A DNA stretch of 64,000 bases from Tridacna crocea (lineage: Eukaryota; Mollusca; Bivalvia; Cardiida; Cardiidae): assembly GCA_943736015.1 (NCBI GenBank), contig OX031063.1, positions 21,311,501-21,375,500 on the forward strand, written 5' to 3'. Position numbers and translations under genes: made by a program. Shown here piece after piece: positions 24,801 to 36,800 of the stretch. Below the pieces are notes generated by a model. That model did no database searches, was not told the DNA's origin, and worked only from the letters and a program-made list of their open reading frames with translations. The first letter of the stretch is position 1; the number at the start of each line of letters is the position of its first letter.

Positions 24801-27800
24801 AAAAATTGTACAATAAGATTACCGTTTACCACACAGTCACACTACAGTTTTATCAACCTTAACCCTTTACCCCATAAGACATTTCTATGGTATCTCTAAT
24901 TGACCCTAAATAACAGCAAGGATGAACCGTTTCTTATGTGTATATGACACCTTTTTTCACAATGTTTTCAAAAGGCTCCTACAAGCAGTGCATAGAAACG
25001 AGTATCTATGGAGTAAAGGGTTAAGAAAGAGGCTTTTCAAATCATTGTGGGAAAAGGAAAAAATTCTGTAAACCAGCATTCTTTCCTTTTCCAACCATTT
25101 TTTTGACAAACGCTATCATTAGATGCTCATATAATATTTTGTCCTTTACAAAAGTTTTCAAAAAGTAGGCCTGAAATTTATTGAACAAAGCATTTGGATA
25201 TTTTAAAGCTATAAGTAAGACCCAAATGATTGCAATTAAACTCTTTATTGATTGACAATTTTTTTTAGACAGGACCAAATTCAAAGTACCTTAAGTCAAC
25301 AAAGTAAATCTTGTTAATATGATGATTTCTGACTTTGATATGGTAGAAAATATTGTGTGAAATTTTGTTCCACATAATGTTTCCCATAGGTTTCTTTATC
25401 AGGGTTGTTAACTTTTTAGTTTGGATTGTGTGGTAAAGAGTTAAGGATGCATTTGTCCAGATCGTCTAACTGAAGCAGATAGATTTTGTGCAGTCCAGTA
25501 CTGACCTTCATTGGCTACAGATGCAGTAGAGTTGTGAAAGGCACTTTAGGGGCTTAGATTACCCTATGACATTTTATATGTTCATAAATTTCAATTCATG
25601 CCCATTTATTGTCAGATTGAACTGCCAGCATTACATCAGCAATTTAGAAAATAAATAAGTTTTAGAATACATTTTCTAATAGTCACAATGCTTTCAGCAA
25701 TATGGAATGGTTCAAGTATGGACAAGAAAATGAGTCATTGATTTTGATTAGTAAATTGTATTGTTAGTGAATCAGGAAGCTTAAAATTTCTATAAATAAT
25801 TGCTTACCCATTTTTAAAATAAAAACAAAAGTTGTGTCCTTTGGTAGAAAACTTTTTAAAGCAACTTGATACATCAATTGCTCTTTTTTCCTGCATTCTT
25901 TCCATGTCATTCTGAAAAGTGTTTTCCTCTGCAACATATATTTTGCCTTTGTGTCACTTAATTGATAGTAGTATGTCAAAAGCAGTCTTCATAGCATTGG
26001 GTCAATCCCTTACCCAAAAATCCTTTGTGTTAAAGGCTTTAACTCTTTACCAAACAACAAAATTTTAGACTGGTCCAAATTCAAAGTATTTGCAGACAAC
26101 AGAATAGATGTGATTTAATAATTGAAATTTGTTTTAAGAAGGGAAAAAACATTGTGGGAAAAGGAGAAAATGCTGATTGTTTTTAAAAGGCTTCTTTGTC
26201 AGGGGTATTAAAAGTCGGAATTTTGTGGTAAAGGGTTAAGTAAACAGGCCTTTGAAAATTGTGGCTGAAAAGAAGAAAATGCTGGTAACTAGCTGGTAAC
26301 TAGCATTATGCTCTCTTAAACACTAATCTCATCATTGGAGAAAGGTTAAAATTGCCATTTGCAAATGCTATCAATGTGGAAAAGTCTCCAAATTTCCTTT
26401 TTTATAAAGAGTTGATTTTAGAACATGTGAAATAAGGCTAGAATTAGACAGGTGTACCTGAAAATCTCTAAGAAGGTTGCGTATTTCTAGTGTACTTTTG
26501 TTTTTGTGTGAGTGTTAGTTATTCTTGTAGGCCTCACTGTAGTGCAGTATCATAATTATGGAATAATTTTTGTGCTTATTCTATTTCCTGAAGCTGTCAG
26601 TCACAAAAAGTCCAGGAAGTAGGTATTCAGATTCTATAACCACCCCTTACACTTCTAATACATCTTCTGTAACATCAAAGCCGCCATTTGGGTTTAAAAG
26701 CCGGACATCTCATGTTGAGCACCAATCAAAGGGTAAATTTGCTGCTGCCAAATCCATGTTTGAAGGACTTAACAAGCCTGACGATCCAAAACCAATTATC
26801 AGGAAAAGGAGTTTTAAAAGTAACCAGCAAAATGAATCAATTGATTCCAAGGAAAGTTTGGAAACAACAGTTACTGTTCCTAGCAAATATAGTGGCAGAG
26901 GTACATCTGTTGCAGACCATAATCAGGTTGATGTAGCTCCTGTAGATGACCATAAAGCTGTTGGAAGTATGGCTGAACCAAACTCTCCAGCCACAATTAA
27001 TAATCAGCCAACTGAGAAGAATACTGATTGTCAAGATGATCTGAAAGAAAATTTACATGTTTCAAAAGAAATGGAAACACTTGAACAAAATGAAAATGTA
27101 AAGGAAAACTTTGACAACTTGCATGCCTTTCATGAATTAAACCCTGTAATAAAAGGTCATGATCGAATAACTCCTGAGGAATACATGGTAGATTTATCAG
27201 AGGGAAGTGATACTTTAACTGTGGACAGTGGGGTTCACCTGGACAAAAATTTGGAACCTCTGGATGATGTTGAACCAAAGGTTGCCACTGACAATGGTAT
27301 TTCATACCAGTTGGAGGGAGACAAAAGTAATAAAAATGAAAATCGGATTTTAAATTTAGAAAAAATTGAAGAAGACAAAGCATTCGCAGTTATTGATAAA
27401 CAGTGTGAGGACAGTTTTACACAGCAAGTCATTGAAAACTTAAGTGATTCAAAACCTGACAGAGATACAAATGAAAGTGCAGGTCAAGAGCAAATCAACT
27501 TGCCAAATATTGCAGATCCTATGGCAATGGTACCAAATATTTTCACTTTTGATCAAGAAATGTTTGCAAATACTGAATATGGTCTAAAAGAAACAATAGA
27601 TGACAGAATGGATGCATTAGACAAGGAAATATCCGCCTTTGAGAATGAAAGGAAACCAGCTGAAGCAAGTTATTTTTAATCAATGGCACCACTCTTATAA
27701 CATTTATTTTAACATTGGGTACTCCTTCTCCCTTGGATGTTTAGTCGTGTTTTTAGCCTCTTTCCTCATATAGATGACTTTTTGCAGTAGTGGACAACTG

Positions 27801-30800
27801 GGAGAAAAATACGGAAATAGAATGTTATTAGAAATTTTCTATATTTTTCACCAAGTTTTGTTGACTGATAACAAGAAAAAACAATTTTTGTCCTCATTTT
27901 GTGATTTAATCCTGCAAACAGAATTTGAAGAGTTTGAAGTTTGCATCCTGAGGAAATTGGTTAATTACATATGTAGATATTGACATAAGGATTCATCAGT
28001 TTAAGCATGAACATGCATTATGTAGCATGAGCACTGAACTATTCTGGACAAGCTTATTGTTTGGCTTGCATATTGTAACTTTCAGAGAGTGAAATAGTAA
28101 GCCTAAGTATACATGTATTTGTATTGAATTGTACAAGATTGAAAGAAATACATCTTTCAGGTCCGAACAATTTTTCTTGCAAAGTAAGGCCATGCCATAT
28201 ATTGTCTTGCTGCTGTTCTAAAACATTTTTGATCAGTAGACCATCAGCTGTATGATTATTTTCCATATCTTTTGTCTCTTGTACATTTGATTATTCAGTT
28301 ATATTTTAGTGTTGTTCTGAAATATCAATACTAATTTTTGCCTCCCATCTGTATGACACTGCCATGGTTGTTTTAAGTCTGGCTTTGCATGAAAGATACT
28401 TGCTCATCAAAAGCATGTTGATTTGTTTGAGACTACTTGAGAACAAATATACAATAGCCTAATAAGGAAATTTATATGTCCTTTAACCTTACCACACAAA
28501 CCCTGGTTTTTACGAAGCTGGAAAAGAAGGCCTTTGAAAACATTGTGGGAAAAGGAGAAAATGCTGGTAACCAGCATTTTCTCCTTTTCCCACAATGTTT
28601 TCTACCCTATTAGCAACCTGCAGCTAATTTGTACCAATTCTAAATTAGTCGTCTGCAGATGCTGTCAATTTGGAAGAGTCTAAAGCGTTTGGGAAAGAGT
28701 TAAGCTCAAAATGTGGGGTTCTTAAAACCTTGAAGTATGTTTAGGTGCCAAAAAAAGTATGATGTCTGTCTGTACTGCCTAAGTTCAGTGTGCTAGAGAG
28801 TTTATTTGTGAATGTCTGATGAATCTGCTAGGGGTATGGGGTATGTTTTAGATATTTCTTGATTTTGACAAAGATAGAGGAAATTCAGATTTGAGTTTAT
28901 TCGTGAATGTCTGATGAATCTGCTAGGGGTCTGGGGTATGTTATAGATATTTCTTGATTTTGACAAAGATGGAGTAAATTCAGTTTAAGTTTTTAACTTG
29001 CTGCAAGTGAAACAAGTTTTTCCCAAAGGTGAAGCACAATGAACAGATTCAAAAAGGGTTGATAAAGATCCATTTAATCTCAACAGTGTTGATTTAGTAA
29101 ACCTGGGCCCGGTTTCTGCTGACGGACTCCATTTCTGACTTGAGTTTGTGATCTAAACCTTATTTTACTCATATCAATAAACTTAAAAAAAAATTATAGG
29201 TCTTGCTAAGTCATTTTAACAGACTAAAGTCCATTATTTGGCTGAAGTGAGTGTGGAATGTAGTGTTAAGCTAGGATTTGAAAATGTTTGTTAAGTCTTT
29301 TGATATTAGTAAAATAAGATTCAAGTCACAGACTCAACTTAGTTAAGTCAGAAATGGGGTCTGTCTGCAGACTTGAGCAAAATAACAGACTTAAGTTTTT
29401 TTTATGAAATTGGGCCTGGATACTTACATTGTGTGAAATTTTCAAGTCTTGGCAATTTGAAAGCCAGAGGATAAGAAAATGTTATATATTGTACTTTGTA
29501 GATCTAAAATCTGCATCTTCTGTGTAGTTTGATCTTGATCTGGGTGTTAGGTGAAATCGGAAGTTCTTGATTTTTCTTGGAAAATCTCTGAAAGTTGAAT
29601 ATTTAGTAATAAAACCCTTAATTTTAACTCATCAACAGACTGATGACAATATTTTAGCCTTGTCCAAATTGAAAACATTTACAGATGACAACTCTAATAT
29701 GGCTCAAATAGTGTAATTTTTCTTTGTTGGGGTAGAAAACATTGCTGGAATAGGAGAAAATGCTAGTTACCAGCATTTTCTCTATTTCCAAAATGCTTTC
29801 ATAGGGCTTCTTTTCCAGGGTTGTTAGAAGTTGGCATTGTGAGGTATTGAATGGACAAATAAATGGACAATGCTCCATGCAATTTATGTGACCCATCCAT
29901 TATCACAAAGTATTTGGCAATACAGATCCATGATCAGACCACTAACTGATACAGGTCTGTGCTGTCTGCAAAAAGAGCTTTGATTTGTATGCTGCATTCA
30001 AAGAGTTGAAGTACAATCTCCTAACTTCAAAAAGTATCATAGTATATAAAGTCATGGAATACCTATGGTTACACTCATTATCATAGTATATAAAATCATG
30101 GAATACCTATGGTTACACTCATTTAGTAGATTAACATTATAGTGAGATCATGATTTTTTTTTTAATTATCAGTCCTCCAACTCCTATATAACCCTTTACC
30201 AGACAACAAAATTCTGGATTTGTTCTGTTATATAGCAATATCTGCATACAATAAGTATGGCTCAAATGACGGGAAAATGTTTCTAAAAGGGTGAAAAAGT
30301 GTGTGGGAAAAGAAGATAATGCTTGTTGGACTGATTTTGCCAGAATGATGGTATTTTTCTTTAAAGGGATAGAAAATATTAGAAAGTTAAGAATATTATG
30401 GTTTTAAACCATTTTCTTCTTAAATGCAATCTTGTAAACGAATATGAAAGAGGAGAAAACTGTAGTTTGGTAAAGCATTATCCTATTTATAACATAAGAT
30501 TATTTCACAAGTGGTATTTAACATGTGATACTTATATTACTTATTTCCTTTTATAAGCATTCACCAAGCTCACTTAACAAATTTCAGGAATTACAAACAA
30601 GCACTGTATCTATGACAGTGTAATACAATATTATTCATTGGGGTCAATTATTAGAGGATAGGCTGAGCCAAAACTTTCTGAGTATCGATCATAGTCATTA
30701 ATTATGGCTAAATTTACTCTTCTATCACCGCTTAGCACAGATGCTTACAAAGGAAAGCTGAGCTAGCAGCTCAGAAAGAGTCCAGAGCTTGTTAATAGTA

Positions 30801-33800
30801 AAAAAAAACTATAACCAGGAATACATGGATATGTGAATTGACCACAGCAATATGATTGAACTAATGCTGAAAAAGTCATTAATATGAAATAACTTTTTTG
30901 ATATTCAGGAAGTAGTCAGACATGGTTGCCACAGTTGAGGGAAAGTTTTGCAAGAATGTTACACAAATACCAGATTGTTTAAGTTAGAAATTATGTTTCA
31001 TGTTGTGCAATCAGATCTAGATCGTCCATTTTCTACTGACTACATTAATTGTGCCAGGCGTTCTGATGGTCAAAGTTGATAGCCCTTTGACTCTTTACTT
31101 TAAGTCTTTACCACACGATCCCAACTTTTAACACCCCTGGGAAATAAGCCTTTTGAAAACATAGTGGGAAAAGGAGAAATTGCTGGTAACCAGCATTTTC
31201 TTCTTTTCCCACTATGTTTACACCCTTCCCAGAACAAATTTTAATTTTTTAAGTCACATTAATTTTGTTGTCTTCAAATGCTTGCTATTTGGACAGGTCT
31301 AAAATTTTACCATGTGGTAAAGAGTTAAGATGGAACCAAATCATATAAAATGAAATATCTGCTCCTTATACTACTGTTGTAAGACTAAAACATTCATTGA
31401 AACTATCTGCAACCACACTTGTAGTACTAAAGTCTTTTTTAAAGTCATTTTAGGTTTTTGTCTTGTTTGCTGTATTAACTTCTAAAGTCAAACTGATAGC
31501 TCCAATTGGTTGGTCCTAGATGCTGTTGCTGACCTTCACAAATACATAACAACTGCTAACTGCTACCTCTACATAATTATTTGCTTGTCGTTTTCATTTT
31601 GCTCTTTCAATTTCAAAATGAGCATATTCAAAATTTTTTAGAGTACCATTGTAAAAGAATTTTCAGTTTGAGTTGTAGTTCTAAGTTGGTCCTTTTTGGC
31701 CAGAATACTGGGCAATAGAGATACATGATCCTTAATGATTTCTTCAGTCTTACCTTGATTTTTAGCCTACTTATTTAACTCATTACCAAACAACAAATTT
31801 TTTGGCTTCTCCAAATCGAATGCATTTGCAGACAACAAAATAAATGTGACTCAAAAATTGAAACTTGATTTTAGCAGTGTAGAAAACATTGTGGTTACCA
31901 GCATTTTCTCCTTTTCCTACAATGTTTTCCAAAGGCTTCTTTTTAAGGGTCGTTAAAAGTCGGGATTGTGTGGTAAAGAGTTAAAAGTATCCAAAATTCA
32001 TTGGTTTGAGTTGTAGTTCTAAGTTAGTCCTTTTTGACCAGAATACACAATATATGAAAAACTGGACAGTAGAGATAGTTACATGATCCTGAATTATTTC
32101 TTCAGTCTTGCGTTGATTTTTAGCCTACCTATTTAAAAGTATGCAAAATTCATTGCTGTTGACAATTTTTTATCTTGTGGTTAGGCCATTATGTTTGATG
32201 CTGACAGACAAAAAGAATTTTAAAATCAGGCAAAAAATAGACTAAAGACAGCTACCTGACAGGTTTTAACCTAGTTTTGAAATTAATTTATGTCAGTTAG
32301 TAACAATTGGACCGACTGTACAGTGACAGATTGACATCTTCACAATAATTTCTTTACTTTTAAATGGTATGATATAGATTTAATAGAGGATAATCAACTG
32401 GTTTTTTTGATATGAGAAATATCTCACGAGGATGCGTTGTTAAGCGTTGAAAAAACGAGTGCGCAGCATGAGTTTTTTTAACGCCTTACGACGCGTCTGA
32501 GTGAGATATTTTTCATATCCAAAATAACCAGTTGATTATTCTATTTATTATATACCTTATTAACATCATAATTTGTAATTTTACGTTTGAAAGTCTAAAA
32601 AAATGTAGTCAAAAAAAAAAGTTCCCAAATTACGGCAGGAAGTGAAAGTTGATAACGTCACTAGTGATGATATCAAAATTTATTACACTGGGAAATTCCA
32701 GGATTTCACTGCTAGGTATATAATAAAATGCATTTACACACCTGCTTTGTTTACTTCGGACCTTTACTGTTACTTAAAAGTGTTGTGAGTATATTACAAG
32801 CATAAGTATCTGATTTGCTGAAAATCTGTCTCTCAGCCAATCATATGGCTAGTTTAGACCATATTATCTGAATCTACTCAGTCCAATTGTTTGTATGATA
32901 TGAGCACTTACTTATTTATAAGCATACTTTTATTGTGTTTCAGCCTTTTACAGAAAAAACAATAAAAATCAACCAGAAGCCAAACAACAACAAAGGATTT
33001 GGTTTCACATTGATTGGCGGAATAGAAAAAAGGCAACCAGTCACTGTCCAGAGGGTAAACCTTGGTAAGTTTTTAGCCACCCAGAGCATGAATTGTTTGT
33101 AGCGAAAATTTTAGGAAGGGACTTGTTCAAATGATTATGTAACCTAATTGCTTTAAACTTCAAGAAGGGTCTTTGATGGTACTCAATGAAAAAAATAAAA
33201 AATTGAATGGTTCTATGTTTTTTGTAAGAATCACTAGTACTGAAAGATACTTAAAAGTCAGAAATGCCTAGATCAGTTCAATCATTTTATCTTCATGTAG
33301 CCATGATCATATGGAAAAAACCTTTCTTCATTTAGATCATTGAGGCAAAGATTTCCACCATTTTGAAGAATAAAAAAACTTAAAAGTCTGATGGCATTGA
33401 AACTTGGTTTGGATATTCAGTATCAGGAGCAGTAGAAAGAGTGTCTAATTATATCAGTCTGTTGACATTAATGACTCATTTTTCGATAGGTCAGAGTCCA
33501 TAGATTTTCATAGAAAAGAACTTTAAAGGAAAACTCTTTTTCATGAAGGAGGAGAAAGACTAAGAGCTTTGTTATTTTGATATGTTTTGTCATCAAATAA
33601 ACTGTCAAGTTCGATTAAAAAAATGGACTGCGAAAGGATAAGATAATGAAATATTTGATGCTTAGTATGAGATGCTGAAGTTTCAGGTTTGTGATTTTAG
33701 GGCTAAAATACTCCTCTTTAACCCTTTCCCAAACGACAAACTTTTGGACTAGACCAAATTGAAAGCATTTGCAGATGACAATTCAACTCTTGCTGAAAAG

Positions 33801-36800
33801 ATGGTTTATGTCTATAATAGGGTAGAAAACATTGTGGGAAAAGGAGAAAATGCTGGTTACCAGCATTTTCTCCTTTTCCCACAATATTTTCTAAAGGCTA
33901 CAATTCCAGACCCATAAAAACCAGGGATTGTTTGGGAAAGGGTTAATCAATATCAAGATAGCTTCAAAAATCTGTCAGTTTTTCTTGTTCTATTCTGTTA
34001 AGCAATGTATACCATAACCAAGTAAATTTTCATGAGTCCATACTACCTCTTTACTAAACAACAAAAAGTTTAGACAACTAACTGAATTGTTAGGTCCCAG
34101 GATATGCAGAAATTTCAATCCAGGATACCATACGAAGATTGTTTGTGCTGAAATGGGTCAATATATTTTAAAGATGCAACAAACCCAGTTTTGACATGGC
34201 ATGATTGAGTTACTAGTACACATGTTATTGATATTAAAGCAATATTCTTTGGACAGATTTTTTGATTTTTGTAAAATAAATATTTTGAATTTTGTTGGAA
34301 TCAAACAGGAAGTGATGCTAGTGACATTGATGATGTGTTTATTGATGATAGTAAGTGTAACAAGGACTTAGTGGATTATCATTATCCCATTTAACCCTTT
34401 ACCGAATGACCCTAATTTTTGACAACCCATAGGAAGACAGGTTTTGAAAATGTTGCTAAAAAAAGGAGAAAATGCTGATGATCAGCTTTTCTCATTTATC
34501 CACCGTGGTCTCTACCCTTGGAAAGAGAACTCCCATTGAATTTGTTGTCTTCAAGTACACCAAAACTGGAAAAGTCCAAACTTTTGTCATTTATTGTTTA
34601 ACACATTTTCCTCCTACAGACAACTTTCTTTCTCCTTGCGGATGAATTTGTGTCTTATGGAAAGAGGAATTGCTAGATATGGGCAATTTCCCTTTACATT
34701 TGTCCAGGTGTCTTTTTTTAATTGTTTGTAACATGATGAATATTTGCTCTTTACAAGAACATTTTCAAAAGCATCTGCTGCAGTTTGTTTTTTAGGAGAT
34801 AAACAAAAGAAAGTAGTGATAGTATGGTTCCAACATCCTCATTCCATGTTTATCAGAAGTGGATAACTGTCCTAACTCTTTAACAAACAACAAACTTTTG
34901 TAAAAAAGCCAAAACATTTGTATTTGCAGACAGTAACTGTGGCTCACATTATTGACTTTATCATTGAAAGAGAAAGTATTTCAGGAAAGGAGAAAATGCA
35001 AGAATGCAGCATTTCTTTTTTTTTCTGCAATGTTTTAAACTCTTTTTTGCCCGCCCGGGTGGCTCAGTGGTGAGCGTGTTGGACTCGTGACCTGGTGGTT
35101 GTGAGTTTGATACCTGGTTGAGGAAAACTTTCTTTCTGGCGTATTTTCGCCTCTCACCTCTGCTGAAGCATGTGAAAAGTAGTCGGTGGCTTTGGAAAGA
35201 AAGTAGTGTTAGTACTGGTCTGAGAAAGCCAGGAAACACATGTGTGTCACCGACCGCCATGATATGACCTTAGCTGTCAAAGTGGCGTTAAACTCCAACT
35301 ACAAACCTTAAACTCTTTTTCGTAGTGATTTGAAAAAAAAATGTTTTTCACAGGTTTTATTCCACATTCAGTTAACTAAGAACATTTAACTTTGCTTTAA
35401 TTCCACTGATGAAATCCATTTTTTCACTCAGATTAGTCTATATTATGGCAAATCCAGCCAACTACATTCACATACCATTTTATAATTCTTATTCCCTCTA
35501 ATACTTTGCCCTTTTAGATTTTGTTTGGTTTTTGCACACTTCTTTTGGCTGTTTCCTATCTATTTTTGTGGTATATGTTGAAGACAATACTACTATGAAT
35601 TCAAGATTAAATTTTGATAACCATGTATCTTATTTGTGCAAAACCGAAGGAAATAAACCCAGTTAAACTCATTTTTCTCAGGCAAATAAGTTTTCCGGTA
35701 GCACTCAGATATGCAATTTAAAATGGCATATTAAAATACATTGGGCGAGGCCATCGATCGTTGAGATACTTGCTTTTTATTGAAAATGGCATCTATCGCT
35801 CAAGCCTTTTATTGGCGCAATGATACAAATTTGCCTGCTTTTTCGTTCCAAACCAATTCATTCCATGGCTTGTTCGTCCTATGATTGCACACTTCTCTAT
35901 GTGATTGCTCATGAATATTTATAGATCGAAGTAATTGATTGTAATATTGGAAATTAAAGGCTAAAGATATTTCAAAATTAGTTTTAAGGTACATGAGCAT
36001 TCTCCCTTCAAACGAAAAGGTATTCATTTGCTTAGTGGGTTGACTTTTAAGCCAATTTTTGAACAATGTGTCTCTTTTTCTTTCAAAATGTTAATTCCAC
36101 ACAATGGGTTTCCTTGACAAATACCACTTCAGCGTTCTCAACCCTTTGATTTTACTAATCATTATATAGTAAAGAGGAAGGGCAGCCATAATTGATTTAT
36201 ACCAGGACTGGTGACAAATTGATTAGCAGTAGACCACTTGTAAAAATATTGCAGCTGTTGGAAAACTATTTATACAAATATTTTTTCCTTTTTTAGCAGT
36301 GTCTTTAGATTTGTTTGTGATTTACTTTCACTGTATATTTACACTGTCTAGCTTTGCTGGGACATTCAAAACATAAGGAGTTTTTTATCTGTGCTCAGTT
36401 TTCTAGGTATGTCTGCTCTTTACCAAATGACAAAACTGTAGATATATCGAATTGAAAGCTTTGCTGTGGAAAAGTTTGATGCAACTCATAAATTGGGACA
36501 TTTCTATGAAAGGGTAAAAGACATTACAGGAAAAGGAGAATAATTTGGCCACCAAGAGTTTCAGAAGAATGCCGTCTTAGGGCTGTTAGAGCATGGGATT
36601 TTTTGATATAGAAATATTACATGTGTTTTCTTAATACAGGCACATTTCAAAATATTTGTCTTCTTTTGAAACTCAAGATATGACTTTTTCTCTTCGAAAC
36701 ACTATATTATAGGTACTCATTAGAATTTTCTTATTGAGACAATTCTAATGAGTACCCACATCATAGGGTTTAGTGGATAATAATTAATTCTTTCAATTTT

